A stretch of 64,000 bases of DNA. Source: Agriotes lineatus. Taxonomy: Eukaryota; Arthropoda; Insecta; Coleoptera; Elateridae. The stretch lies in the NCBI GenBank assembly GCA_940337035.1, contig OW679197.1, positions 62,951,903 to 63,015,902 on the forward strand. Direction: 5' to 3'. Both the position numbers and the translations under genes were made by a program. Positions 59,801-64,000 of this stretch are shown in pieces (the stretch's first letter is position 1; the number at the start of each line of letters is the position of its first letter). The notes beneath the pieces are model-generated. The model searched no databases and had not been told where the DNA came from. It was given only the letters and a program-made list of their open reading frames with translations.

Positions 59801-61877
59801 TTCAATACCATATATACCAAAACTGTCACTATATTTAAGTAAAATATTAACAAACAATTTTTTAAAAATCTAAAATATAAAACCAAAATTCAATCTGAAT
59901 CAAATATTGTTTACCAAATTAATTGCAATAATTGCAATGCTAAATATATGGGACACACGAAACATAATCGTAAAAAAAGAAGAACTCAACATTCTATAAA
60001 AACAAAAATGTTAAGCCCAAATAAACCAAATACTGCTCTCTCTGATCATGCAGTTGATAATTATCATAATTTTAATTTTGACTCACCTAAAATATTGCAA
60101 AAAGAAAATATTCTACAAAAACGCCTTATATATGAAATGATTGAAAAAAAAAATCCAAATTCTATTAATTACAAAACTGACATAGATAGTCTTCATTCTA
60201 TTTACTATAACCGTCTCTAAATAATCTTATATAATTAATTTAAAATAAAAATATTAATATCGAGATATCCCATACAATAGAAATAAATTTTTTTTATCAA
60301 GATATCCTTCACAAATGTTTAGATTTCAAAATTGACATCTGACATTTTACAAATTTGAATTTCTACATTCATTTTAAATATCTTTCCAATCGATATTGTA
60401 AGAATTATTAGTTTTAACCATTTATAACATTATAATCCAAAAAAATTTCAGTTGATATTACTTGAGGTAAGAATAAGTATATCTAACCTAAAACTGATTT
60501 TCGTTTTTAGCTTATTATATACTAATATATTGTGTATTTCTGAAGAAGTCAGCTAAGCTGATGAAACGTTAAATAAATGTATAAAGAAGAAAAACAATTG
60601 GCTGCCTAATTTTCCTAAAGACATAATAAATTTGACATGTTTAATTTGTTTTGTAGTACATACCTTCACCAAATGTTAGCATTGACGGATTCTTTGTACA
60701 CTACGTACCAGCTGACAGTGCAAGCGACTATATGAAGGCTACCGTTGAAGGAGGAGATGTTCGATCATATATAATTAGACACCTGATACCAGGGACAATG
60801 TACGACTTAAAACTGCAGAGTTTCACAACCAAGAGCGCCAGCGAATTCAGCCCAATTATGAAACAAAGCACTTCGGGTATGTGTAATAGAAATTTTTGTT
60901 AACAGTGATTAATGTTGGAAATTTTACAGCTAATACCAAGAAAGTCACAGTGAAGGAAAGTACAGTTTCAACGTTTGTAACGACTGCGAAGCCTCCAACT
61001 TCCGAGTCTTCGGGACAAACCCAAATGTATATAATCATTGGAGCTGGCATCCTTAGCGTCGCGTTGCTACTCAGTCTTTTGGTGCTTTTAATAGTGTGCC
61101 GAAAGAGAAAGCTTAAAAAAGATACTAGTAGAGGTGCGTATTGTAAAATTTATCATTCGGTTTTAAAGGTACAGTTTGAACTTGCAGATGACGGTCGAGG
61201 CGATAAAGATGATGTTAGCCACCACATACAGGCAGATGCAAACGATTATGTAGTAACTCCCAAGTCTATGTCACGTGTAAACGGCTGCGTATCGACAGCA
61301 AATCGTATTACAATAACCCCTAACCCATTAGCTGATGCTGACAACAAGGTGAGGTAGATATTCTTTCTCTCTTCTTTTTTAGTACATAGAAAATCTGTGA
61401 TATTTTCTGTATGATTCATTCATTATGTAAATAAACCTGGTTAAAAGAAACATTGTTTTTATTTTGAAACTTTTTTCTAGCTCTGTATGCATAAATGAAC
61501 GCAAGTAGTGAGTTGCATTGTTTCTTTGTATTTGCAAATATTAGCTTCGCAAAGAGCAGATTCACTGTGCTTAAACTAACGACTAATCTGCTGATATATT
61601 TTGCTTATTTGTTATATCTTTATTTACTCACAACTAAAACTAGGTTAATTTCATCTTGTTTACAGAAATTTCTAGCTCGGATTTTTTCCAGAATCAGAAC
61701 ATGATCGAAATGTCATGTTTATCGTCGCAGAATAACAACTGTTCTCAGCCGTCCGCTAGCACCCAAGAATCACAGCCTAGTGATACGGTTTTTAAAAACA
61801 AAATCAAGAATCGAGACAAAGCTAAAAGAAATAAGCACAGTGCTATGGACTCAACTCCTGGAGAAAATTACGTATAA
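35735..61877 (+). CDS. ihog: Interference hedgehog-like Hedgehog co-receptor (8 coding exons)
   Basis: Type I membrane protein that in insects binds Hedgehog through its first FN3 domain and presents it with Patched. Coding exons: 35735-35804, 45252-45493, 45544-45982, 46448-47463, 60657-60876, 60930-61133, 61188-61348, 61692-61877 (stop). All introns have GT/AG ends and phases match, giving 2538 bp, 845 residues (Drosophila Ihog is about 880). Signal peptide 1-23; Ig1 C49-C116, Ig2 C160-C206, Ig3 C258-C304, Ig4 C346-C393; basic linker 434-449 (HKRRKHHKTKKNRGYK); FN3-1 about 456-560; FN3-2 about 567-662; membrane helix 696-719 followed by RKRK; tail 720-845. Intron 1 is 9.4 kb and intron 4 is 13.2 kb, both TE-filled. 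Whether it is the ihog or boi orthologue is not decided; many insects have one member. Start at 35735 is the first ATG after the acceptor that gives a signal peptide. Confidence 0.9.
36150..36203. repeat. Partial arm of the 36.54-36.67 kb foldback
   Basis: ATACATCAAGGTAGCGAAGC and following GCAGTATTATAACCTGAGCG are the reverse complement of 36610-36660. The copy stops abruptly at 36203, exactly where the palindrome 36204-36365 begins, as expected if one element inserted into another or both belong to one composite. Confidence 0.7.
36204..36365. repeat. Near-perfect 162-bp palindrome
   Basis: Arms of about 81 bp: CTCCCTTGGTGGAGAAAATC at 36204 against GATTTTCTCCACCAAGGGAG to 36365, continuing with CGACCTAAA, CCAATAA and CTAGTAGTGCAAAA against their complements. 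The centre is GCAAAAAATAATTTTTGC with essentially no loop. Foldback MITE or core of one. No coding. Confidence 0.9.
36537..36666. mobile_element. Foldback MITE, 130 bp
   Basis: AGTATATACACCACGGTAGC at 36537 pairs with the complement of GCTTCGCTACCTTGATGTAT...ATATACT to 36666. The centre is TTAGATACTTCGCGC / GCGCGCTCAGTATCTAA. The sequence GTAGTGCAAAAAATAGTATA before it resembles the centre of the 36204 palindrome, so the two may be related families. Confidence 0.75.
36670..37100. mobile_element. Palindromic MITE of the GAGGTTAGCAGGTTA family
   Basis: Palindrome core 36781-36949: TGTCAAATTCGAGGTTAGCA against CTAACCTCGAATTTGACATT, with TGACACAGACTAACGCAAAA at the centre. Outer parts hold ATTTCATTTGGTAAAGTACT on the left and TATGAAATGCGATAAAA on the right, as in copies at 1118, 41.1 and 46.1 kb. 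Noncoding. Confidence 0.75.
37101..37802. other. Intron 1, nothing firm
   Basis: No gene; minus-strand open frames of 60-66 codons lack any family signature and are likely chance. Confidence 0.4.
37803..39073 (-). mobile_element. Internally deleted hAT element in intron 1
   Basis: Ends CAGTGGCGTAACTT (37803) and its complement AAGTTACGCCACTG (to 39073). The 8-bp target duplication is GCATCAAT (37795-37802) and GCATCAGT (39074-39081), one mismatch. At 38388-38170 the minus strand retains the hAT dimerisation motif LTLPVSAISAERSFSKLKMM followed by about 40 residues, but the BED, DDE and most of the catalytic core are gone. A GC-rich end (38998-39050) has GGGGGCC/GGCCCCC hairpins. Total length 1.27 kb. 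Confidence 0.85.
38170..38388 (-). pseudogene. hAT transposase C-terminal fragment
   Basis: The 72-codon frame has LPLLLFLTLPVSAISAERSF SKLKMMSETL then a helical ANKMELQEVITDFANIKARR tail, matching the C-terminal dimerisation region common to hAT transposases (ZMYM1/ZBED-like). The catalytic part is missing through internal deletion of the element, so it cannot be functional. Confidence 0.8.
39074..40319. other. Intron 1; one pogo-type end
   Basis: At 39719 CAGTCATGTCCCGTTAATCC preceded by TA resembles the terminal repeat of pogo/Tigger elements, but no right end is found. The rest is AT-rich without signal. Confidence 0.35.
40320..40447. repeat. Two-copy 62-bp tandem repeat
   Basis: ATTATTCCTGTACRGTTKTA, TTGTAAATTACCTAGCAACR and GCTGATGTAATGGAATGTTT occur twice at 40326-40386 and 40388-40447. 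About 95% identical, so recent. Confidence 0.85.
40448..41099. other. Intron 1, nothing firm
   Basis: No gene. Words such as TGTATCTCGGATACCGA (about 40541) and TGTATCCCGCATACCGAA (about 40915) recur on a few-hundred-base spacing, suggesting remnants of a repeat. Confidence 0.35.
41100..41310. mobile_element. Half copy of the GAGGTTAGCAGGTTA MITE family
   Basis: Right half only: ACTGACGCAAAACCTAACCT, CTCGAATTTGAAATAGACTT, ACAGTGTCACCAACATCACA and TGTAGTACATTTCCAAATGA, matching the right arm at 36870-37090. Confidence 0.6.
41494..42237. mobile_element. Foldback element built from two mariner-type transposase 3' ends
   Basis: Ends AAGGGTGTTTTTT and complement with flanking TA at 41492-41493 and 42238-42239. 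The arms (about 41494-41860 and 41870-42237) are inverted copies, each encoding the C-terminus of an IS630-Tc1-mariner transposase: right arm 41900-42133 reads PPRSCDLTPLDYFILGYVKS to SRGGHMPEIIFKQ, left arm the same on the minus strand from 41816 (MMSLDYFLWGYVKWHVYADT to GHMPEIIF). The N-terminal and catalytic parts are absent, so neither is functional. The centre has a duplicated CCATTTCGTGGATCTGTT. Confidence 0.85.
42240..42876. other. Intron 1, nothing recognised
   Basis: No gene; AT-rich with no visible repeat structure. Confidence 0.45.
42886..44380. mobile_element. MULE with minisatellite-like termini
   Basis: Ends CGGATCCGGACATTTGGGCG (42886) and complement CGCCCAAATGTCCGAGACCG (to 44380). 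The 9-bp target duplication is AACGAAATG (42877-42885) and AACTAAATG (44381-44389), one mismatch, as expected for Mutator-like elements. Both termini contain tandem TTGGGCGCG/GACACTTGGGCGCGA units: five at the left end and about eight at the right. The internal sequence holds a remnant of the transposase C-terminus (43310-43545). Confidence 0.85.
43310..43545 (+). pseudogene. MULE transposase C-terminal remnant
   Basis: In two frames: RGRDVAYEQLLARNEPTPKK (about 43337) and, after one frameshift, ADRRMKNLVEDYNNQYNHVH and NIVEFLRGISYNYEMNA with a stop at 43540. The order of an EQLLARN-type block, NLVEDYNN and a terminal YLRGI(A/S)xN motif is typical of FLYWCH-associated MULE transposases. All catalytic parts are gone. 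Confidence 0.65.
44390..45251. other. 3' end of intron 1, nothing recognised
   Basis: AT-rich sequence ending in the TTGTTAG acceptor of exon 2. No coding or repeat signal is supported. Confidence 0.5.
45252..45493 (+). CDS. ihog: ihog-like exon 2 (first half of Ig1)
   Basis: Acceptor TTGTTAG|ATCGAGG. It encodes residues 24-104 starting DRGRVFMVTSPESVV, with the first Ig cysteine (VLTCEMN, C49) and the core tryptophan (FQWRHYP, W60). Donor AAG|GTAAGT in phase 0. The next intron is only 50 bp. Confidence 0.9.
45544..45982 (+). CDS. ihog: ihog-like exon 3 (end of Ig1, Ig2)
   Basis: Acceptor TTCTCTTCTAG|TCTAGC; phase 0 rules out the next AG 5 bp downstream because it would give a stop. It encodes GDYQCLAHYG (C116, closing Ig1) and Ig2 with LWRCDPP (C160) and DTGIYKCEAKN (C206). 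Donor GCAG|GTATGT leaves phase 1. Confidence 0.92.
46109..46370. mobile_element. 262-bp near-perfect palindromic MITE in intron 3
   Basis: TCTATCGAGAGATCCAAAAA at 46109 pairs with the complement of TTTTTGGATCTCTCGATAGA to 46370. Arms about 125 bp: GTGGAAATTCAACGTATGAA, TGTTGGTGACACTGTACGTC and TGTCAAATTCAAGGTTAGCA are all matched in the other arm. The centre is GTCATTTTGTGTCAAAACTGAC. It fills more than half of the 465-bp intron and stops 77 bp before the exon 4 acceptor. Related copies occur at 36.8, 41.1 and 55.65 kb. Confidence 0.9.
46448..47463 (+). CDS. ihog: ihog-like exon 4 (Ig3, Ig4, FN3-1, start of FN3-2)
   Basis: Acceptor AATTTTACAG|GAGACAAC restores the glycine codon split with exon 3. 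It encodes Ig3 (VFMECSAVG to DDGVYICNHTN), Ig4 (LDLECLVQG to LQCFASNIVG), a strongly basic linker, FN3-1 (PPSRPTVTRL to AYRFRIAAVY) and the first strands of FN3-2 (VNETAIKIHWE). In Drosophila Ihog the FN3-1 region binds Hedgehog and heparin, so the basic linker just before it may add to heparin binding (inference). The open frame extends upstream of the acceptor into a MITE, but that part is intronic. Donor GAG|GTAAGA, phase 0. Confidence 0.92.
47464..49439. other. Start of intron 4, nothing firm
   Basis: No gene. 47640-47900 and 48400-48700 are visibly less AT-rich than their surroundings but show no family signature. A 114-codon minus-strand frame at 48950-49294 lacks homology I can recognise. 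Confidence 0.35.
49440..53055 (-). mobile_element. Decayed non-LTR retrotransposon with flanking direct repeats
   Basis: On the minus strand, an endonuclease trace with KPITVYGPNENHKPKSKTNS lies at about 52165-52260, and a C-terminal reverse-transcriptase tail EMDYWRRGTKISRREHIYEK with NRDTMFASDRIERRNLKWF at about 50715-50860. Both are broken. The parts in between are not recognisable. The flanks 49440-49890 and 52440-52890 are diverged direct copies of one sequence: CAGTAAAATAC, CTCGAAAACTA, then CTATTCTTT, GACTGTATTGT and TGCCTGG in the same order. Confidence 0.55.
53422..54122. mobile_element. Nested hAT-type element with GGGTACCC arrays
   Basis: Ends TAGGGATGTCG (53422) and CGACATCCCTA (to 54122) with a perfect 8-bp target duplication AAATGTAT (53414-53421 and 54123-54130). 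Both subterminal regions are arrays of CCCGGGTACCC words, parallel to the TATCGGCC arrays of the hAT at 26.8 kb. No transposase. It sits inside the element at 53285-54844. Confidence 0.9.
54414..54667. mobile_element. Nested PIF/Harbinger-like palindromic MITE
   Basis: Ends CACCCGTATTCATAGTCGTT (54414) and AACGACTATGCATACGGGTG (to 54667), flanked by TTA on both sides (54411-54413, 54668-54670), the 3-bp target duplication of PIF/Harbinger elements. Highly GC-rich arms with repeated CGCCGGCGA words; CTTACGAGAATTAAC and GTTAATTCTCGTAAG pair further inside. 254 bp, noncoding. Second insertion in the 53285-54844 element. Confidence 0.75.
54895..55015. repeat. Solo MULE-like terminus
   Basis: ACGCGACATTTGGGCTCCGG, GACGGCGTTTGGGCGTTCGA and CATTTGGATGCTAGGCGTTT resemble the TTGGGCGCG units of the MULE at 42886-44380 but are diverged. 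No opposite end is present before the piggyBac-type element at 55118. Confidence 0.5.
55645..55850. mobile_element. Palindromic MITE inside the piggyBac-type element
   Basis: ATCGAGAGATCCAAAAAAAA, GGGCTGTGGAAGTTCAAACG, TATGTTGGTAGCACTGTAAG and TGTCAAATTCGAGGTTATCA follow the same order as the left arm of the intron 3 palindrome at 46109. The right arm ends early, near 55835 (ACGCAAAACCTAACTTGATAGCC). Confidence 0.7.
55862..56090. mobile_element. Second palindrome inside the piggyBac-type element
   Basis: GTGATTCTTTAAAAACTCAA at 55864 pairs with the complement of TTGAGTTTTTACAAAATCAC to 56086, through GGCCCTGGATAGCCTGAATC and TGTATTGTTGGTGACACTGT on both arms. The left half is also present at 63918-64000 in the second piggyBac-type copy. 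Confidence 0.8.
56491..56610. repeat. Foldback hairpin, ~55-bp arms
   Basis: GGTACCAAGGGCATTATGAG (56491) pairs with CTCATAATGCCCGTGGTGCC (to 56610); AGAGCCCAAGATTGTT pairs with AACAATCGCGGGCTCT; the apex is GAGGGCCTTTGGCCCGAGG. A GC-rich core in AT-rich DNA, typical of a MITE. Confidence 0.75.
56727..56916. mobile_element. Foldback MITE with GGGGCCGGTTGCAGAAAGC ends
   Basis: GGGGCCGGTTGCAGAAAGCA (56727) and complement TGCTTTCTGCAACCAGCCCC (to 56916); GACGTCAAAGTGAAC pairs with GTTCACTTTGACGC further inside. About 75-bp arms. No coding capacity. No clear target duplication. Confidence 0.75.
56917..58225. other. Intron 4, nothing firm
   Basis: No gene. At 57361 CAGGGTTTTTCGAGCTTAAG may be a solo DNA-transposon end. 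The remainder is AT-rich. Confidence 0.35.
58226..58900 (-). pseudogene. Non-LTR retrotransposon 5' fragment (endonuclease start)
   Basis: Minus strand about 58755-58600: in shifting frames LSGKEVELTEEYITAKLEIL VVAKIKK with GQGKESL afterwards, matching the start of APE-type endonucleases (WNIRGLSGKE...LGVTETKKKG). Sequence 58226-58440 is the reverse complement of 52869-53055 (TTCTTGTTATG to CACAGAAATTAG region), and 58430-58560 resembles 49890-50170, so it belongs to the same family as 49440-53055 but is rearranged. Confidence 0.6.
59050..59086 (-). ncRNA. Candidate hammerhead ribozyme core, left repeat
   Basis: The minus strand reads CTGAAGA, AGTCAGCTAAGCTGAT and GAAAC. This is the CUGANGA / stem II / GAAA order of a hammerhead core, with a six-base-pair stem and UAA loop. 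Stem III and the cleavage site are not evident. Identical to the motif in the right repeat at 60540. Confidence 0.45.
59162..60220 (+). pseudogene. PLE reverse transcriptase / GIY-YIG endonuclease, deleted
   Basis: Frame 1 (59178-59405) gives HVLFSLDVVSLYTNIPITLA, the PLE RT motif A, then FTNIPKHEFIKVVEYILQYT. At about 59382 the frame shifts to KHPRLKFTIENENINKSINF LDLTLI, a C-terminal RT part, so the segment with the catalytic YADD box is deleted. INFLDLTLIR to ILLKNNYPIDFINSNIQKRI (59432-59700) follows. After further frameshifts at 59900-60000 the GIY-YIG domain appears: IVYQINCNNCNAKYMGHTKH NRKKRRTQH (59907-59990) and a terminal helix to 60220. Stops and deletion make it non-functional. 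Length in an active PLE would be about 800 residues. Confidence 0.85.
60540..60566 (+). ncRNA. Candidate hammerhead ribozyme core, right repeat
   Basis: CTGAAGA (60540-60546), AGTCAGCTAAGCTGAT (stem-loop, GUCAGC pairing with GCUGAU) and GAAA (60563-60566). PLE terminal repeats are known to hold hammerhead motifs, so context supports this reading. The remaining stems were not established. Confidence 0.5.
60657..60876 (+). CDS. ihog: ihog-like exon 5 (rest of FN3-2)
   Basis: Acceptor TTTGTTTTGTAG|TACATA. It encodes residues 590-662, beginning YIPSPNVSIDGFFVHYV and containing YIIRHLIPGTMYDLKLQSFT, the typical F and G strand part of FN3. It completes the FN3 domain begun 13.2 kb upstream. Donor TCGG|GTATGT, phase 1. 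Not visible as a long open frame; recognised by homology and phase. Confidence 0.9.
60930..61133 (+). CDS. ihog: ihog-like exon 6 (juxtamembrane and transmembrane)
   Basis: Acceptor ATTTTACAG|CTAATACC, phase 1. It encodes a Ser/Thr-rich stalk (about 664-694) and a hydrophobic helix MYIIIGAGILSVALLLSLLV LLIVC at 695-719 with a basic RKRKLKK stop-transfer cluster. Donor AGAG|GTGCGT, phase 1. The intron on the left is 53 bp and that on the right 54 bp. Confidence 0.9.
61188..61348 (+). CDS. ihog: ihog-like exon 7 (cytoplasmic tail)
   Basis: Acceptor GAACTTGCAG|ATGACGG, phase 1; an upstream AG at 61174 would give an immediate stop. It encodes DDGRGDKDDVSHHIQADAND and YVVTPKSMSRVN, ending ADADNK. 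Donor AAG|GTGAGG, phase 0; reading on gives a stop after two codons, supporting splicing. Confidence 0.85.
61692..61877 (+). CDS. ihog: ihog-like exon 8 (C-terminus and stop)
   Basis: Acceptor TTTTTTCCAG|AATCAG in phase 0, which continues to NQNMIEMSCLSSQNNN and the final GENYV stop at 61875-61877. The upstream acceptor TTTACAG at 61665 would put the reading in another frame and stop after 12 codons, so 61692 is preferred. The tail is Ser/Gln-rich with a basic KNKIKNRDKAKRNK stretch. Confidence 0.75.
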   Translation, partial: NQNMIEMSCLSSQNNNCSQPSASTQESQPSDTVFKNKIKNRDKAKRNKHSAMDSTPGENYV

Positions 61878-63636
61878 CAGTGTTTCAGTTCTAGTAATCT
61901 CAATTTATTTGTAATACGAGATAGACTTTTATAAAATAAACTGTACTGTACCAGTGATATAGTGAAGTGTGGATTTTCTAATGGCACATACGTGATGAAG
62001 AACTGGACTAAAATATTTATTTTATTGATAGTTTTGTTTCTTGCCATGCCTTATGTAAGAAGAGTGTACATATTTATTAATTATTAATTTATAATGTGAT
62101 CTTACTTTTGTACATACATAATAGGAAGCCCAATGTATTTATTAGAAGTCGTTATTTTATTTTTAATATTTATCGACATTAAATTCACTCTTTGTTTTAT
62201 GACAGCTATTAGTAGGCATCTATTAGATTAGTTGAGCTATTTATTAGCAAACATTTACTTGTTCCCTATTACAAAAGACGTATTTATGTAGTTCCTAACA
62301 AATTCAAACTGGAAAGATACTGAACTCGAAATAGTGAGTATGTATCGGAACATACTCATACTATACTGTGTATCTTTGAAAAGTACAAATGACTGACTGA
62401 ATATATGTTCTGGAATAACAAACTCTGCTGTCTGGTAGAAATAACTCGATTTTATTTTTTGCTATGTTTACTTACATAATCACCCTTTTAAATATTGTTT
62501 TCAAGCGTTACAGTATTAATTGTAAGTTTTATTTATTTAAATTATTTTATATTGCCTCATACATTAATATTATTTTAGCTGAAAACTTTACAGTGTCAAA
62601 TTTTTAATATGCTAGTTATTTTACAGTATTAATTTTCTTTAATTACTGACTAATTTTTCAGCTAGAATTTTAATTTAAGACTAAATGGCAGCTTAAACCC
62701 TTATAAGACTAAATATATACTGACAATATTGTAGACTGTTTTGATACTTAATCAGATGTGGTTGTGTCGAGGTGAAAACAGATGTGGTATTTTTTATATT
62801 TAATTTGTATATATTGATAGGTTGTAAATATTTTTATATTACAAGTTGTTAAAATTTTTTAAAATGTCAAAGTGCCTAGTGTTATTCATTGCCTTACAGC
62901 TTGCCTTACAATTTACTAACTCATTAATTTTGAAATTCACATAGAGGTTGTATATGAGCCAACAGTGTCTTTTTTACAATAAACTTGCAGTTAATGATTA
63001 TTTTTTTTTTATTGTGTACTGATCAACAGCATTGATCCAAATTGTTCTATATTATTAAAAATTAATATGGTAACTATACTTCATCCTTCTTGAAATTTGT
63101 TGTCAAAAAGTATTCATTTACATTTGGAATAAACTGGTGTTTTTTGGTCTCCAAAGTTTCTACTGTTTTTTCGTATATTATATACTGTGCCACCCATAAA
63201 AATTGTATTTCTTACATTACGCCATAAAAAAAATATAAAAGTTTTTGTTTTATAGTATCATATTAAGCATAGTTAATAGCACTATCCTCAAATATCAACT
63301 GAAGAATTAACAAAATCATATTAATAAAATTAAAAAATAATAAAATGATAAAAAAAACTATTTCACAAAAATAAGAGAAAGAACAAAAAAAAAAGAAAGA
63401 AATTAACAGTTCTTTGGGTTTCCACGGAACGTTTAAAAATGTTTGGCAACGATTTGGCATAGTTTGTATGCAATGTGCTATCAAGATTTGAGCAAAATTC
63501 AAAATTTTCAAATGATAATAAATATTAATGGAGTGAGTTTTATTTAAACCAAATTATGAAGAGAAAATACTTTTTATAGTGATACAATCCTGAAAGGTTA
63601 CCTAAACCGTTATGACTTTCCTTTTGGAAAATATTT
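61878..63636 (+). other. 3' UTR and downstream AT-rich sequence
   Basis: Follows the ihog-like stop. Polyadenylation signals AATAAA at 61935-61940 (57 bp after the stop) and 62978-62983 are candidates for short and long 3' UTRs. No further gene on either strand; the minus frame at 63263-63511 is low-complexity and likely chance. Confidence 0.5.
61935..61940 (+). promoter_or_regulatory. Candidate proximal polyadenylation signal
   Basis: AATAAA shortly after the stop codon of the ihog-like gene. A second at 62978-62983 could give a longer 3' UTR. Choice between them cannot be made from sequence. Confidence 0.4.
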
Positions 63637-63640
63637 TTAA

Positions 63641-64000
63641 CCCTAGAACGCATACATCTAAGAAAGTTAACATTAACGCATATGTGGTGTCGTATACGAC
63701 ACCACACCTTTGTTTGTTTAATGAGGCACTTTAAATTTACTATACGCCTTTTTTAATATCGGGAAGTCAATTTTGACTGCATAGATGCATATTAAAGCGC
63801 AAAACAGAAGTTAAAATGGTTAAAATATTCATTTATGAGTATGAATAAATTAATTGTTAAATCTAAGGAGCTGATCAGGTATACTAATATCTACAATAAA
63901 CAGTTTTGACAAATAACTACAGTGTGATTTTTTAAAACTCAATTGCAGCAGGCCCTGGATAGACTGAATCAGTTGGCAGTACTGAGGTGTATTGTTGGCG
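63641..64000. mobile_element. piggyBac-type element, copy 2 (inverted, cut by window end)
   Basis: TTAA (63637-63640) followed by CCCTAGAACGCATACATCTA. The sequence is the reverse complement of copy 1 from 56368 leftwards: GTGTCGTATACGACACCACA, AATGAGGCACTTTAAATTTA and TATACGCCTTTTTTAATATC. At 63918 it enters the same palindrome as in copy 1. The other end is outside the window. Confidence 0.85.

Larger units (their letters stand above)
58960..60624 (+). mobile_element. Penelope-like element (PLE) beside exon 5
   Basis: Contains a reverse-transcriptase and GIY-YIG remnant (59160-60220) between inverted repeats of about 140 bp: 58997-59136 and 60484-60624 (ATGTCTTTAGGAAAATTAG against CTAATTTTCCTAAAGACAT). 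It is flanked by a 14-bp direct repeat AATAAATTTGACAT at 58946-58959 and 60625-60638, the likely target duplication. PLEs carry terminal repeats in direct or inverted orientation. Its right edge lies about 20-30 bp before the exon 5 acceptor at 60656. Confidence 0.85.

Noticed and set aside
61656..61691. Upstream start or acceptor for exon 8 (MFTEISSSDF)
   Set aside because: The acceptor at 61665 puts phase 0 splicing in a frame that stops after 12 codons; the acceptor at 61691 keeps the frame.

Overview
This is a window of an arthropod nuclear genome, most probably an insect and perhaps a beetle (the order is a guess). It is AT-rich, genes have GT/AG introns, coding sequence is sparse, and almost everything outside one gene is transposable-element (TE) sequence. 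No bacterial operons, rRNA genes, functional tRNA genes or CRISPR arrays are seen.

The only cellular gene I can support is an interference hedgehog (ihog/boi) family Hedgehog co-receptor on the + strand. I reconstruct eight coding exons from 35735 to 61877. All junctions have GT/AG ends with compatible phases and together give an 845-residue protein: signal peptide, four Ig domains, two FN3 domains, one transmembrane helix and a 126-residue tail. Exons 2-4 and 5-8 form two clusters. Intron 1 (9.4 kb) and intron 4 (13.2 kb) are filled with transposons. A 5' non-coding exon is implied but was not located.

Region by region: 1-35 kb is upstream intergenic DNA. It holds a 2.55 kb BED/hAT transposon with a nearly intact transposase (1656-4207), 5S-rRNA-derived SINEs, a hAT-type MITE, a degenerate ~0.35 kb tandem repeat interrupted by a dead non-LTR retrotransposon (10.1-14.1 kb), a second non-LTR fragment, a foldback element carrying a SINE, a mariner-type MITE, tRNA-derived SINEs, and a hAT element with a SINE nested in it (26.8-27.7 kb). 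Intron 1 carries palindromic MITEs, an internally deleted hAT, a foldback made of two mariner transposase 3' ends, and a MULE with repeat-rich termini. Intron 3 is mostly one 262-bp near-perfect palindrome. Intron 4 carries decayed non-LTR elements, a three-element nest (53.3-54.8 kb), a piggyBac-type element, foldback MITEs and a Penelope-like element that ends about 20-30 bp from the exon 5 acceptor. After the gene there is an AT-rich 3' UTR and downstream region, then a second, inverted piggyBac-type copy that runs off the window.

Functionally the window is one developmental signalling gene embedded in TE sequence. The most notable points are the TE structures close to its splice sites, the nested insertions with readable target-site duplications, and a possible hammerhead-ribozyme motif in the Penelope-like repeats.
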